DNA from: Rhizobium brockwellii
GTDB taxonomy: Bacteria; Pseudomonadota; Alphaproteobacteria; Rhizobiales; Rhizobiaceae
Direction: 5' to 3'
Assembly: GCF_000769405.2 (NCBI RefSeq)
Contig: NZ_CP053439.1
Coordinates: forward strand, 62,001 to 126,000
DNA: 64,000 bases
Shown: positions 8,773-17,867 of the stretch, piece by piece
Position numbering within the stretch: the stretch's first letter is position 1
Layout of the letters: each line of letters opens with the position of its first letter
Notes under the pieces: model-generated
Seen by the model: only the letters and a program-made list of their open reading frames with translations
The model's database searches: none
Told to the model about the DNA's origin: nothing
Made by a program: the position numbers and the translations under genes

Positions 8773-9660
8773 TCAGGGAACGATCAGCGTTCCGACGCCG
8801 TGCTCGGTGAAGATCTCGAGCAGCACGGAATGGGCGGTCTTGCCGTTCAGGATGACGACTCCCTGCACGCCGGCCTTGATCGCATCGATGCAGGTCTCGA
8901 CCTTGGGGATCATGCCGCCCGAAATCGTGCCATCTGCGATCAGCGCATGTGCTTCGGCGACCGAAAGCTCCTTGATGAGCTGGCCGTTCTTGTCGAGCAC
9001 GCCCGGCACATCGGTCAGGAACAGCAGCCGGGTGGCATTCAGCGCACCGGCAATGGCGCCGGCAAAGGTATCTGCATTGATATTGTAGGTGGCGCCGTCG
9101 CGGCCAGGCGCCACGGGGGCGATGACCGGGATCATCTCGGAGCGGGCAAGCAGATCGAGCAGCGTCCGGTCGACCTCGACCACTTCGCCAACGAAACCGA
9201 GATCGAGCACACGCTCGATGTTCGAATCCGGATCCTTGATGGTCTTGCGCGCCTTTTCGGCGAAGACCATGTTGCCGTCCTTGCCGCAAAGGCCGATCGC
9301 CCATTCGCCGGTCTGGTTGATGAGCGCGACGATTTCCTTGTTGATCGAGCCGGCGAGCACCATCTCGACGATCTCGACCGTTTTCTGGTCGGTGACGCGA
9401 AGGCCGCCCTCGAATTTCGATTCGATGCCCATCTTGCTCAGCATGGCGCCAATCTGCGGGCCGCCGCCGTGAACGACGATCGGGTTGACGCCCGATTGCT
9501 TCAGGAGCGCGATGTCGCTGGCAAAGGCCTTGCCGAGCTCGGGATTGCCCATGGCGTGGCCGCCATATTTCACGACAATCGTCTTGTTCTCGTAACGCTG
9601 CATGAAGGGCAGTGCCTTGGCCAGAAGCCGTGCCTGCATTTCGCTTTCGGTTTCGTTCAT
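8773..9660 (-). CDS. argB: acetylglutamate kinase
   Basis: The 295-residue amino-acid kinase phosphorylates N-acetyl-L-glutamate, the second step of arginine synthesis and usually the feedback-controlled one. Motifs visible: [12 protein letters not shown] (ATP-binding lysine near residue 31), [10 protein letters not shown], and the late [26 protein letters not shown] segment. The start is chosen at ATG 9660 (MNETESEM); the longer frame runs back over the divergent sigma-factor promoter and adds residues unlike ArgB. Length fits alphaproteobacterial ArgB (about 295). Confidence 0.95.
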   Translation of the reverse strand: MNETESEMQARLLAKALPFMQRYENKTIVVKYGGHAMGNPELGKAFASDIALLKQSGVNPIVVHGGGPQIGAMLSKMGIESKFEGGLRVTDQKTVEIVEMVLAGSINKEIVALINQTGEWAIGLCGKDGNMVFAEKARKTIKDPDSNIERVLDLGFVGEVVEVDRTLLDLLARSEMIPVIAPVAPGRDGATYNINADTFAGAIAGALNATRLLFLTDVPGVLDKNGQLIKELSVAEAHALIADGTISGGMIPKVETCIDAIKAGVQGVVILNGKTAHSVLLEIFTEHGVGTLIVP

Positions 9661-9791
9661 GGGAACCCCGCAGAATTGTTCGCGGCCTTTTATCGCAAGT
9701 TTCTGACAGAGGGAATAATCCAGAGGGCAATAGTTTTTCGTATCTGTCGCGGAGCCGGACGTCGTTACCGTCTGGCGCACGCAAGCTTGAG

Positions 9792-10343
9792 ATGAGGAAC
9801 GGCATGCAAGGCGATGAGATCGCAGAGTTGATCGGCCGCGTCGCACTCGGCGACCGCAGGGCTTTCGTGGCCCTCTACAATCAGACCGGACCGAAACTTT
9901 TCTCGATCTGCCTGCGTATCTTGAAGGATCGCCCGGAAGCCGAAGAGGCCCTGCAGGAAGTCTATATCAGCATCTGGCAGCGCGCTCGCAGCTTTTCCGT
10001 CGCCTCGGGTTCGTCCTCGGCATGGCTGGCGGCAATTGCCCGCAACCGGTCGATCGATGCGCTGCGGGCACGCAAGCCCGTCGCCGACGAATTGGACACG
10101 GTCTACGATCTTGCCGATGCCGGACCCGACCCGGAAATGCAGACGGTGACCAAGGATGAAGGAAGGCGGATTGACACCTGCATGGAAGAGTTGGAAGCTG
10201 ATCGTGCGGTCGCGGTGAAACGGGCTTATGTCGAAGGGCTGAGCTATCAGGAACTGGCCGATCAGTTTGGTATCCCGCTGAACACGATGCGGACCTGGCT
10301 CAGGCGCAGCCTCTTGAAACTGAGAGAGTGCATGGAACGATGA
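9792..10343 (+). CDS. sigma-70 family (ECF, SigK-like) RNA polymerase sigma factor
   Basis: The 183-residue protein has region 2 (residues about 17-80, with [19 protein letters not shown]) and region 4 HTH ([32 protein letters not shown], about 145-178) and lacks region 3, so it is an ECF-type sigma factor. The start may be this ATG or the ATG at 9804, which has a GAGG-like site closer to ideal spacing. Its stop overlaps the next gene (ATGA), an RskA-type anti-sigma factor, and a fasciclin gene follows. This is the same arrangement as mycobacterial sigK-rskA and its mpt70/mpt83 targets. It is therefore probably membrane-controlled, but the inducing signal is unknown. Confidence 0.88.
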   Translation: MRNGMQGDEIAELIGRVALGDRRAFVALYNQTGPKLFSICLRILKDRPEAEEALQEVYISIWQRARSFSVASGSSSAWLAAIARNRSIDALRARKPVADELDTVYDLADAGPDPEMQTVTKDEGRRIDTCMEELEADRAVAVKRAYVEGLSYQELADQFGIPLNTMRTWLRRSLLKLRECMER

Positions 10344-11059
10344 CATCGCCCGACAAAAGCAAGGGAGACCGCTCCCGCGACGAGGTTCTCGCCGGCGAAT
10401 ATGTGCTTGGCGTCCTGTCGTTGCAGGATCGCCGGGTGGTGGAAGAGCGCATGCGCCACGACCGGCCCTTCGCTGCGATCGTCAGCCGCTGGGAAACCAA
10501 TCTCTCCGCCTTCAACGATGAGTATGAAGGCGTTGCTCCGAACCGGGAAACCTTCAAGCAGATCGAGGCGCGGCTGTTCGGCGATGTCCAAAAGCCCCCG
10601 TCCTTTTCACAGGGAATCTGGAATTCCGCCGTTTTCTGGCGCTCGCTGAGCTTCGCCTGCATCGTCGTTGCCGCCAGCGCCGTCATATTCGCCTCCGGCG
10701 TGGTGCCGGAGCCGCAGGGACCGGCACCACTGGTGGCATCGCTTTCCGGCCAGAACAGCACCATCAATCTTCTTGCCTCCTATGAGCTGCAGAGCGGCCG
10801 GCTGAAGATCGTGCCGGCCGCCGCCGGCAAGCCGGAGGAGAAGTCGCTGGAACTCTGGCTGGTCCCGGGCAGCGGCATGACGAGATCGCTCGGCGTCTTC
10901 CAGCCGGGCGAAAGCGGTGAACTTGTCATTCCCGCCGAATTGCGCAGCCAAGTCGCCGATGGCGCAACACTTGCCGTCAGCCTCGAACCCTTCGGCGGTT
11001 CGCCGACCGGCCAGGCGACCGGTCCGGTGATCGCAAGCGGCCCCCTGCATCGACCATAA
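10340..11059 (+). CDS. RskA-family anti-sigma factor
   Basis: The 239-residue protein has an N-terminal cytoplasmic region (ARDEVLAGEYVLGVL-like motif as in RskA; here RDEVLAGEYVLGVLSLQDRR at about residues 13-32). One membrane helix lies at about 97-120 (RSLSFACIVVAASAVIFASG). The periplasmic C-terminal RskA domain has the typical LELWLVP and SLGVF segments. It should sequester the sigma factor encoded just upstream and release it after regulated proteolysis. ATG 10340 overlaps the sigma stop by 4 bp, indicating translational coupling. The periplasmic part ends at the start of a 15-bp tandem repeat. Confidence 0.87.
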   Translation: MTSPDKSKGDRSRDEVLAGEYVLGVLSLQDRRVVEERMRHDRPFAAIVSRWETNLSAFNDEYEGVAPNRETFKQIEARLFGDVQKPPSFSQGIWNSAVFWRSLSFACIVVAASAVIFASGVVPEPQGPAPLVASLSGQNSTINLLASYELQSGRLKIVPAAAGKPEEKSLELWLVPGSGMTRSLGVFQPGESGELVIPAELRSQVADGATLAVSLEPFGGSPTGQATGPVIASGPLHRP

Positions 11060-11096
11060 TCGCACCGACCATAATGGTGCCGGCCATAATCGTGCC
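11052..11096. repeat. three tandem 15-bp units
   Basis: Three consecutive 15-bp units of the form GRCCATAATSGYRCC (11052-11066, 11067-11081, 11082-11096) overlap the stop codon of the anti-sigma gene (TAA 11057-11059 is inside unit 1). The unit contains CCATAAT. It may be a slipped-strand expansion of the gene end; a regulatory role upstream of the fasciclin gene is possible but unsupported. Confidence 0.75.
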
Positions 11097-11213
11097 GGCG
11101 CAAATCAAATTTCTCCTGTCTGAAACTCTTCGGCGCGGCCCTCCGTAGTTCGAATTGTCCGGACGACGCTCAGGCATCAAGCCCCGCGGATGGTGTCCGG
11201 TGAGGAGAAAATC

Positions 11214-11768
11214 ATGATCAAGTCCGTATTGCGCGGCTTCGCGCTCGCCGCCGCCATGTCCGCCGTCGCCTTTGCCGCCGCCAAGAACCCGGTGGTTGGC
11301 GGTGCGGCAATGTTCGACAGCAAGAACATCATCGAGAATGCCGTGAATTCCAAGGATCACACGACGCTGGTCGCCGCCGTCAAGGCCGCCGGCCTGGTCG
11401 GCACGCTCGAAGGCAAGGGCCCCTTCACCGTCTTTGCGCCGACCAACGAAGCTTTTGCCGCGCTGCCGAAGGGCACCGTCGATACGCTGCTGAAGCCGGA
11501 AAACAAGGCGACGCTCACCAAGGTTCTGACCTGCCACGTGGTTGCCGCCGATGCGATGGCCAAGACCGTTGCCAAGATGATCAAGGATGACGGCGGCGAG
11601 CACGACATCAAGACCGTCGGCGGCTGCGTGCTGAAAGCCAAGGAGAGCATGGGCAAGATCACGCTGACCGATGAAAACGGCGGCGTCTCCCATGTAACGA
11701 TCGCCGACGTCAAGCAGTCGAACGGCGTCATCCACGTCGTCGACAAGGTGCTGCTGCCGAAGATGTAA
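11214..11768 (+). CDS. exported fasciclin-domain (FAS1) protein
   Basis: The 184-residue product has a Sec signal peptide (MIKSVLRGFALAAAMSAVAFAAA) and one complete FAS1 domain. Signature segments are GPFTVFAPTNEAFAALP at about residues 67-83 (H1 region) and the C-terminal NGVIHVVDKVLLP (H2 region). FAS1 proteins act in adhesion or cell-surface interactions; mycobacterial MPT70/MPT83 are the SigK-regulon examples. The ATG has GAGGAG 8-13 bases upstream; an earlier in-frame ATG at 11190 is less likely. Position after sigma and anti-sigma suggests it is a target of that sigma factor. Confidence 0.88.
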   Translation: MIKSVLRGFALAAAMSAVAFAAAKNPVVGGAAMFDSKNIIENAVNSKDHTTLVAAVKAAGLVGTLEGKGPFTVFAPTNEAFAALPKGTVDTLLKPENKATLTKVLTCHVVAADAMAKTVAKMIKDDGGEHDIKTVGGCVLKAKESMGKITLTDENGGVSHVTIADVKQSNGVIHVVDKVLLPKM

Positions 11769-11791
11769 GCCCGCTCGTATCGGCAGACGCA

Positions 11792-11817
11792 TTGGGGCGC
11801 TCTTCGGGGCGCCCCAA
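11792..11817 (+). terminator. hairpin after the fasciclin gene
   Basis: A 9-bp stem TTGGGGCGC / GCGCCCCAA (11792-11800, 11809-11817) with a TCTTCGGG loop lies 24 bp after the fasciclin stop. It has no T run, so it may be a Rho-assisted or RNA-stabilising structure. Confidence 0.45.
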
Positions 11818-11865
11818 ACACAAACTGATGAGGTGGCTACCGCGTCTGAAAAGACGCGCGGCGCT

Positions 11866-12942
11866 CTATCGGGCCGCTTCAGCTCTTGGGAAGACGAGGG
11901 AGACACTCATGCCGGTGTCAGGGGATGAGATGACTTCAACCTCGGCGCGGGCATTCTGTTTCAGCGACTGTACGATCATCGCGCTCAGCTTTCCCGGCTG
12001 CGGCCAGCTCACATCCGGGGGAAGACCGACCCCGTTATCAGCAACGGTGATCCTGCACCCGGTATCGCTGACGACACAACGGAGTGTGATCTCGCCGCCA
12101 TCACGCCCCACGAAGGCATGCTTCAGCGTATTGGTGAGGAGTTCGTTGATGACGAGACCGGCCGGCATGGCGACATCGACCGAAACCGGCCAGGTATCGA
12201 CCTTCATGTCCAGCCGGATCCCTTCCACGGCATGGGCCGCCATCACCGAGGCGGCAATCTGGCTGACATAGGTGCCAAGATCGACTGTGGCGCCTCTCTC
12301 TTCGTCTGACAGCGAGCGATAGAGCAGGGCCAAGGCCTCAATCCGCCCCGCAAGCCGTGCAAACCTTTCGCTTTCCTCATTCTGTTGAGCATTGCGCGCC
12401 TCCATTCGGATGAGCGCCGTGATCATCTGAAGATTGTTCTTCACGCGGTGCTGAAGTTCGCGCAGAAGGACATCTTTCTCCGTCAGCAGTTCGCTGAAGC
12501 TCTCAGCGGCCGTCGCCTCATTGCGGGCAGCAAAGGCCACCAATCGGAAGAGTGGCGTGTCATCATCATCGACGATCGTATTCGACCAGACATCGATAAT
12601 GACGGTGGTATCGGGTTCGGCCACCAGCGAGAAGGCACCAATATACTCCTCAGCAGAGGTCACAGCGGCCGTGAGCGGCACCTCTCCGGAGACGGCGGTA
12701 GAGTTCAATTCAATGTCCGGCCAGGGTTTTCCCTGGACCTCGGTTGCCTCAAGCGCCGTCAGCCGTTCGAATTCGAGGTTGACGTAAATCAGCGGCTCGT
12801 TGCCACCGAGTTCGGAGACAGCCACCGCGAATGGCACATGATCGAGAAAGTGTCGAAACCGGTCATCATCAAGGGCTTCGGCAAGATGGGGCAAGTTGCC
12901 GACGCCTTCCGGCGAAATCGGCTGGTCTTTGCTATCGGTCAT
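11866..12942 (-). CDS. PAS-type sensor histidine kinase, HWE/HisKA_2 family
   Basis: The 358-residue cytoplasmic kinase has a PAS-like sensor (about residues 30-150; NEPLIYVNLEFERLTALEATEVQGKPW resembles the PAS N/T..GY core). The HisKA_2 motif LLRELQHRVKNNLQMI has the phospho-acceptor His at about residue 166. A HATPase domain has GLVINELLTNTLKHAF (N box) and ADNGVGLP (G1). No transmembrane segment is seen. Start is ATG 12942 (MTDSKDQ) rather than the longer frame. No response regulator is adjacent, so the partner is unknown. In rhizobia such kinases often feed PhyR-type general stress signalling, which is inference here. Convergent with the fasciclin gene. Confidence 0.88.
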   Translation of the reverse strand: MTDSKDQPISPEGVGNLPHLAEALDDDRFRHFLDHVPFAVAVSELGGNEPLIYVNLEFERLTALEATEVQGKPWPDIELNSTAVSGEVPLTAAVTSAEEYIGAFSLVAEPDTTVIIDVWSNTIVDDDDTPLFRLVAFAARNEATAAESFSELLTEKDVLLRELQHRVKNNLQMITALIRMEARNAQQNEESERFARLAGRIEALALLYRSLSDEERGATVDLGTYVSQIAASVMAAHAVEGIRLDMKVDTWPVSVDVAMPAGLVINELLTNTLKHAFVGRDGGEITLRCVVSDTGCRITVADNGVGLPPDVSWPQPGKLSAMIVQSLKQNARAEVEVISSPDTGMSVSLVFPRAEAAR

Positions 12943-13062
12943 CAATATTACTCTTGGACGCGGCTTTTCCCGCACAGCAGGAGAACTAGGGTTGCTTTAA
13001 AAACCGCGGGGACGCAAGCATTGATCGGCGGCACGTCCATCGATTTCCGGCCACAGGGTGAT

Positions 13063-13338
13063 CTAAGCCCGGTCATAGGTAAATGACGTCAGCAGGGTCG
13101 TGACGAAATTGCTCGCCCTTTCCTTGACCAGCACTTCCGTCCATTCATCAGTCCCGCGCAGCCGTAAATCTGTGTAAATGCTGTCGACGGCCGCTTCTTC
13201 GATACGCTTGATATGCGTCTTGAACGAAGCCTCGCCGCCACCGTGATACATGTCTCTGATCACCATGCGCAGAATTTCCTGAATGGCGATCTGCCAGGCC
13301 GTATTGATCGACTGAAGTTCCTGCGGAGTCTCTGCCAT
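13063..13338 (-). CDS. conserved small protein, function unknown
   Basis: This gene encodes 91 residues (MAETPQELQS...), probably soluble and helical, with no recognised domain. The ATG has AAGGAAG about 9 bases upstream. Codon use agrees with the neighbours. It lies upstream of the sensor kinase on the same strand with about 120 bp between, so it could share regulation with it. I do not recognise the family. Confidence 0.6.
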   Translation of the reverse strand: MAETPQELQSINTAWQIAIQEILRMVIRDMYHGGGEASFKTHIKRIEEAAVDSIYTDLRLRGTDEWTEVLVKERASNFVTTLLTSFTYDRA

Positions 13339-13458
13339 TGATGCTTCCTTGATGTGAGTGAATATCAGCACGCTTTGGGTCGTGCTGCAGCGCGCGATCT
13401 GCATGCCGTCATTTCAGACGCGTTTTAAATCTCGAGCCTTGGCGATCGGGTTGTGATC

Positions 13459-13683
13459 TCAGCGGGCCCTGGCGCGTTTTGCAATGAGGGCAGAGGTTGC
13501 CGACACCCGGTCACTCTGTTCCCGCGCAAGTCGGGCCTCACGAAGCCGCAACGTCTTTGCCTGTTGCGATTGGGCGTCCGATTCGAGCTCTTCGGCCGCC
13601 TGGTTCTTCGCGAAGAACTGGGTCTGGACGTTGCCGAAGGCAATCTCCGCCCGCTGTCGAGATTTGCTGTATGTCTCTGTCAT
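13459..13683 (-). CDS. small charged conserved protein, function unknown
   Basis: This 74-residue protein (MTETYSKSRQRAEIAFGNVQ...) is rich in Ala, Arg, Glu and Gln and is predicted almost wholly helical, possibly a coiled coil. Small proteins of this type occur in rhizobial stress-associated loci, but I cannot name a function. The start is taken at ATG 13683; the longer frame runs back through the cspA terminator. It follows cspA on the same strand but is separated from it by a strong terminator, so it is probably transcribed on its own. Confidence 0.55.
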   Translation of the reverse strand: MTETYSKSRQRAEIAFGNVQTQFFAKNQAAEELESDAQSQQAKTLRLREARLAREQSDRVSATSALIAKRARAR

Positions 13684-13728
13684 GTTGGCTCCGATACGGT
13701 TGGGCTCGACGCGCGAGCGAAAACAAAA

Positions 13729-13753
13729 AAGGCCAGGCAAATCGCCTGGCCTT
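13729..13753 (-). terminator. Rho-independent terminator of cspA
   Basis: On the minus strand a 10-bp perfect stem (AAGGCCAGGC / GCCTGGCCTT, 5-nt loop) is followed by a T-rich tract (TTTTTTGTTTTC). It lies about 60 bp after the cspA stop. Confidence 0.85.
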
Positions 13754-13816
13754 GGATTGATAACGTGCTTCCGGCAGTGCCAGTACATCCGTGGTCAAAG
13801 GGAAGCAGATACCGAT

Positions 13817-14026
13817 TTAAGCGTTCTGGAGATTGCAAGCGGACATCTTGCCCGACTTGTTGTCACGCTCGAGGTCGAAGCCGATCTTCTGGCCTTCGAC
13901 GAGGTCGCGCATTCCGGCACGCTCGACGGCGGAGATGTGAACGAAGGCGTCAGCGTCGCCATTGTCAGGCTGAATGAACCCGAAGCCTTTGGTGGAATTG
14001 AACCATTTAACTGTGCCAGTGGTCAT
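13817..14026 (-). CDS. cspA: cold-shock domain protein
   Basis: The 69-residue protein is a single cold-shock OB-fold. RNP1 (KGFGFIQ, residues about 13-19) and RNP2 (DAFVHIS, about 27-33) are both present after the canonical TGTVKWFN start. It binds single-stranded nucleic acid and acts as an RNA chaperone in the cytoplasm. ATG 14026 is chosen because upstream in-frame starts add residues not found in Csp proteins. A strong terminator follows. The upstream 265 bp could hold a long cold-shock-type leader, but I could not define one. Confidence 0.95.
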   Translation of the reverse strand: MTTGTVKWFNSTKGFGFIQPDNGDADAFVHISAVERAGMRDLVEGQKIGFDLERDNKSGKMSACNLQNA

Positions 14027-14293
14027 GATGATGAACCCTTTCATAGCAACATTGAAGAACCGCAACGCCAAGGCGATGCGGATGGTGATAGCGATTTTTG
14101 AAAGGAAGTTCGTTCAGGGCGCGGTGCCAATCGCGCGATAACCAAGCCAGCAAGCAAAATTCGATGCTCGCTATCTAGCTCAACAAGCTTGCGTCGTCAA
14201 CCGTTAGTTTTCCGCGGGCGTTATGTTCAACCATTAGATGTCGCGGAGACCTTTACACCAAACGGGGCTCCGCGTCCGGGGCACATACGTCCT

Positions 14294-14947
14294 CTACTTC
14301 CACCGGGCGATGCCGACGGTTTCGGCGATCGCCTGGCGCAGCTCGTCCAGCCCATCGCCTTTTTCGGACGAGGTGGACAGAACGCCGGGATAGGCGGCCG
14401 GGCGCTTGCGGATCTTTTCTGCCGTTTCGGCAAGCAGTTTCGGCAAACCAGCCGCCTTGATCTTGTCGGTCTTGGTCAGCACGATCTGGTAGGAGACGGC
14501 GGCCTTGTCGAGCAGATCAAGCACGTCATCGTCGTTCTTCTTGATGCCGTGGCGGCTGTCGATCAGCACATAGACGCGCTTCAGCGTCGCGCGGCCGCGC
14601 AGGTAATCGAAGACGAGCTTGGTCCACTTGTCGACCTGCTCCTTCGGCGCCTGCGCATAACCATAGCCCGGCATGTCGACGATCGCCGTCGGCGGCAGGT
14701 CTTGGCCTTCGCCGGAATAACCGTCCGGCACGAAATAATTGAGTTCCTGCGTGCGTCCCGGCGTATTCGAGGTGCGCGCCAGGCCCTTCTGGCCGACCAG
14801 CGCATTGATCAGCGAGGATTTGCCGACATTCGAGCGACCGGCAAAGGCCACTTCCAACGGCCCTTCCGGCGGCAGGAAGTTCAGGGACGGTACGCCGCGG
14901 ATGAAGATCCATGGGTGGCCGAAGAGCGGCTTTTCGGTTTCGGGCAT
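14294..14947 (-). CDS. engB: ribosome biogenesis GTPase EngB/YihA
   Basis: The 217-residue GTPase has G1 [12 protein letters not shown] (residues about 37-48), a G3-type DMPGYGYA, G4 TKTDK and the late GDGLDEL segment. EngB is essential for large-subunit ribosome assembly in many bacteria. It follows yidC on the same strand with a terminator between, as in the usual rhizobial order rpmH-rnpA-yidC-engB. Confidence 0.95.
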   Translation of the reverse strand: MPETEKPLFGHPWIFIRGVPSLNFLPPEGPLEVAFAGRSNVGKSSLINALVGQKGLARTSNTPGRTQELNYFVPDGYSGEGQDLPPTAIVDMPGYGYAQAPKEQVDKWTKLVFDYLRGRATLKRVYVLIDSRHGIKKNDDDVLDLLDKAAVSYQIVLTKTDKIKAAGLPKLLAETAEKIRKRPAAYPGVLSTSSEKGDGLDELRQAIAETVGIARWK

Positions 14948-15070
14948 GCGGGCTCTGCAATCTTTGGGTTGGGTCTTTTACCGGGCTTCGTGGTTTTGCG
15001 GGCGGATGTCAAGCTTCGAGGCCGCTGCAGCCTATTGCTTTGCCTCCTTCTTCCGCTGCCGGAAAAGAAA

Positions 15071-15096
15071 AGCCCCGCCGGAGCGGGGCTTGGCAA
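15071..15096 (-). terminator. terminator downstream of yidC
   Basis: On the minus strand AGCCCCGC / GCGGGGCT (arms 15083-15090 and 15071-15078, 4-nt loop) is followed by TTTTCTTTTCC, about 10 bp after the yidC stop. Confidence 0.75.
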
Positions 15097-15099
15097 GCA

Positions 15100-16896
15100 T
15101 CATTTCGACGGCGCCGTTTTTCGTCGAAACAGACCCTTCAGATTGTCGAAGAGTTCAACTTTGACGCCGTGGCGCTTCATGATCACCGACTGCTGCGCCA
15201 CCGAGAGCGTGTTGTTCCAGGCCCAGTAGATGACCAAGCCGGCCGGGAAGCTTGCCAGCATGAACATGAATACCAGCGGCATCCAGGTGAAGATCATCGC
15301 CTGCGTCGGATCGGGCGGCGTCGGGTTCATGCGCATCTGCAAGAACATCGTGATGCCCATGATCAGCGGCCAGACGCCGAGATGCAGAATGGTCGGCGCC
15401 TCGAAGGGCAGCAGGCCGAACAGATTGACGATCGTCGTCGGATCGGGCGCCGAAAGATCCTTGATCCAACCGAAGAACGGCGCGTGCCGCATTTCGATGG
15501 TGATGTAGATCACCTTGTAGAGCGAGAAGAAGATCGGGATCTGCAGCGCCACTGGCCAGCAGCCGGCGATCGGATTGATCTTCTCTTCCTTGTAGAGCTG
15601 CATCGTCGCCTGCTGCAGCCCCATGCGGTCGTCGGCGAATTTCGCCTTCAGCTCCTCCATCTTCGGCTGCATGCGCTTCATGTTCGCCATCGAAGCGTAC
15701 TGCTTGCTGGCGAGCGGGAAGAACAGAGCCTTGACGACGATCGTGGTGCACAGGATCGCGACGCCGAAATTGCCGAAGTAGCGGAAGAAGAAGTCCATCA
15801 GCTTGAACATCGGCTTGGTGATGAAATAGAACCAGCCCCAGTCGATCAGCCGGTCGAATTTCGGGATCGAGTAGCTGGCCTCATAACCGTCGATGACGGG
15901 CACTTCCTTGGCGCCGGCGAAGACGAGGTTCTTTAGTTCGATCGATTGGCCCGGCGCAACGGTGAAGGCATCTTCCTTGTAGTCGGCCTGATAGCGCGGC
16001 TGACCATCGGCAAAATGCGAGAAGCTTGCCTCATAGGGAGCGCTCTGCGGTGGAACGATCGTCGCGGCCCAGTATTTGTCGGTAATGCCGAGCCAGCCAC
16101 CGGTGGATTTGGCCGGCTTGACGGCTTCCTTTTCGGCGGCGGCATATTTGGTTTCGACGAGTCCGTCATCGCCGATGACGCCGATGAAGCCTTCATGCAG
16201 CACGTAGACGGAGGGCGTCGTCGGCTTGTTGTAGCGTGTCACGCGGCCGTAAGAATTGAGCGCGGCGGGCGCCTGGCCGGCATTCTCGATCTTGTCGGCG
16301 ACGGTGAACATGTAGCGTTCGTCGACGGAAATCGTACGGGTGAACGTCAGGCCCTTGTCATTGGTGTAGGAAAGCGTCACCGGCGTCTTTTCGGTGAGCT
16401 TGGCGCCTTCCGGAGCCGTCCAGAGCGTCGAGGGACCGGGAACGCTGCCCGTCGCGTCACTGCCGATATAGCCGAGCTCGGTGAAGTAACCGTCCTTGGT
16501 TTCGGCCGGGCTGAACAGCGTGATGATCGGGCTCGAGTCGTCGACGGTCTCGTGGTAGCCCTTGAGCTTCAGGTCGTCGAGGCGGGCGCCGGTAAGGTTG
16601 ATCGAGCCGGAGAGGGCAGCAGTGTCGATGACGACGCGCGGGCTCTTTGCCAGCGCCTGCTCGAGCGTCGCTGTTGCGGCCGCCTGGCTGGTAGGTGCCG
16701 CACCGCTCGGCTGGGCCGGCGTCTGACCGCCTGCTGCCGGCTGCTGCACCTGCTCGGTCTGCTGCTGCGCCTTCTGGGCTTCCTGCGCCTTGCGCTGGGC
16801 CTCGATGCGCGGATTCATATAGAGAAATTGCCAGCCGAGGACGATCAGCACCGAGAGAGCGATCGCAATGAAGTAATTGCGGTTGTTTTCCATCAT
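15100..16896 (-). CDS. yidC: membrane protein insertase YidC
   Basis: The 598-residue protein has the Gram-negative YidC layout. It has an N-terminal membrane anchor (about residues 7-26) and a Gln/Ala-rich linker (about 35-80). A large periplasmic beta-sandwich domain (about 85-350) follows, then the conserved C-terminal insertase core with five membrane segments, e.g. [21 protein letters not shown] and [25 protein letters not shown]. It inserts and folds inner-membrane proteins alone or with SecYEG. Its ATG overlaps the rnpA stop by 4 bp, so they are translationally coupled. Confidence 0.97.
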   Translation of the reverse strand: MMENNRNYFIAIALSVLIVLGWQFLYMNPRIEAQRKAQEAQKAQQQTEQVQQPAAGGQTPAQPSGAAPTSQAAATATLEQALAKSPRVVIDTAALSGSINLTGARLDDLKLKGYHETVDDSSPIITLFSPAETKDGYFTELGYIGSDATGSVPGPSTLWTAPEGAKLTEKTPVTLSYTNDKGLTFTRTISVDERYMFTVADKIENAGQAPAALNSYGRVTRYNKPTTPSVYVLHEGFIGVIGDDGLVETKYAAAEKEAVKPAKSTGGWLGITDKYWAATIVPPQSAPYEASFSHFADGQPRYQADYKEDAFTVAPGQSIELKNLVFAGAKEVPVIDGYEASYSIPKFDRLIDWGWFYFITKPMFKLMDFFFRYFGNFGVAILCTTIVVKALFFPLASKQYASMANMKRMQPKMEELKAKFADDRMGLQQATMQLYKEEKINPIAGCWPVALQIPIFFSLYKVIYITIEMRHAPFFGWIKDLSAPDPTTIVNLFGLLPFEAPTILHLGVWPLIMGITMFLQMRMNPTPPDPTQAMIFTWMPLVFMFMLASFPAGLVIYWAWNNTLSVAQQSVIMKRHGVKVELFDNLKGLFRRKTAPSK

Positions 16897-17294
16897 ACGT
16901 TCCTGGGGCGTCCGTCTCCGGAGCGCCGGTGTTTCGGCCTGGTTTCCACGCGGGATTTCAGTTCCGCGGCCAATTCCTGGAAGGACGCGTCAAGCACGTC
17001 CCTGCGCGCGACAACCACATAGTCGTGTCCGGGCTGCATTGCAAACCCCGCATGAAGCCGCACCGCCTCTTTCAGGCGGCGGCGCATGCGGTTCCGTTCG
17101 ACCGCGTTGCCATGTTTTTTGGTGACTGTAAAACCGACGCGTGCCTGGCTGTCGGGTTCCTTCCGGTCGAGGACTTCGAGAAGGAAAAGGCCGCCCCGGC
17201 GTTTTTCGCCCTCGCGCGCGGCAAGAAACTGCGGGCGGCTCTTCAGCCGCCCGACAGTGTGTTTCTTCTCACTGATCGTCAATTCGCCCGCCAT
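16893..17294 (-). CDS. rnpA: ribonuclease P protein component
   Basis: The 133-residue basic protein has the RNase P protein signature near [29 protein letters not shown] (residues about 51-79, RNR motif). It assists the catalytic RNA in 5' maturation of tRNA precursors. It lies between rpmH (20 bp upstream) and yidC (4-bp overlap), the classic arrangement. The C-terminal ~20 residues are an extra basic tail. Confidence 0.95.
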   Translation of the reverse strand: MAGELTISEKKHTVGRLKSRPQFLAAREGEKRRGGLFLLEVLDRKEPDSQARVGFTVTKKHGNAVERNRMRRRLKEAVRLHAGFAMQPGHDYVVVARRDVLDASFQELAAELKSRVETRPKHRRSGDGRPRNV

Positions 17295-17314
17295 CTCTTA
17301 CCGGGCAGCCCGGC

Positions 17315-17449
17315 TTACGCCGACAGACGATTGCGGCCCTGCGCGCGGCGGGCTGCGATGACCTTGCGGCCACCCTTCGTGGACATGCGCGCACGGAAAC
17401 CGTGGCGACGCTTGCGAACAAGCTTGGATGGTTGGTAGGTACGCTTCAT
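17315..17449 (-). CDS. rpmH: 50S ribosomal protein L34
   Basis: The 44-residue product reads [20 protein letters not shown] and continues to a C-terminal GRNRLSA, the complete L34 sequence pattern. It is a very basic large-subunit protein. It starts the rpmH-rnpA-yidC operon and is preceded on the minus strand by a strong promoter at 17560-17588 and a leader of about 100 nt. Confidence 0.97.
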   Translation of the reverse strand: MKRTYQPSKLVRKRRHGFRARMSTKGGRKVIAARRAQGRNRLSA

Positions 17450-17559
17450 TTATTTTAAACACCGCGGAGTGCGGCCCTTCTTGAATTTGCATAATGCAAG
17501 GAGCGTTGTTTTTCGAACGGGCGAGCCATGAAAGGCTTGAGTGACCGAACGTGCGCGGG

Positions 17560-17588
17560 CTTATAAGGATGAAGCCTGTAAAAGTCAA
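17560..17588 (-). promoter_or_regulatory. sigma-70 type promoter of rpmH operon
   Basis: On the minus strand TTGACT (17583-17588) and TATAAG (17560-17565) are separated by 17 bp, a near-consensus housekeeping promoter. It would start transcription about 105 nt before rpmH. The rest of the 418-bp gap to the chemotaxis gene is AT-richer and presumably also holds that gene's promoter. Confidence 0.7.
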
Positions 17589-17867
17589 TTATGCCTGATA
17601 ATTTCACTCTGCGCAGCCGGCCCGAAAGTATTTTCGCACTCTGGTGTTAAGAAATAAGGCCTGCCCCGAGTGGTTGTAGTTTTCATCGCGGCAGATCGAT
17701 AGCCCCGGTTTTCAGGCGCTTACGGGTCCCGACCGCATTCGGCATGGATCATTTCAGAAGCCACAATCGTAAATATTAGAAATCTAACTTTAATAAATTT
17801 CGCCGATATTCATCGCATCGACTGGGAATTTGCTTTCCAGGCAGTGGCGTAGCTAGGAGGCATTGCA

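Noticed and set aside
8693..9805. 370-codon minus-strand frame over argB
   Set aside because: Different frame from argB, which has full acetylglutamate kinase motifs; the alternative is Arg/Gln-rich without domains.
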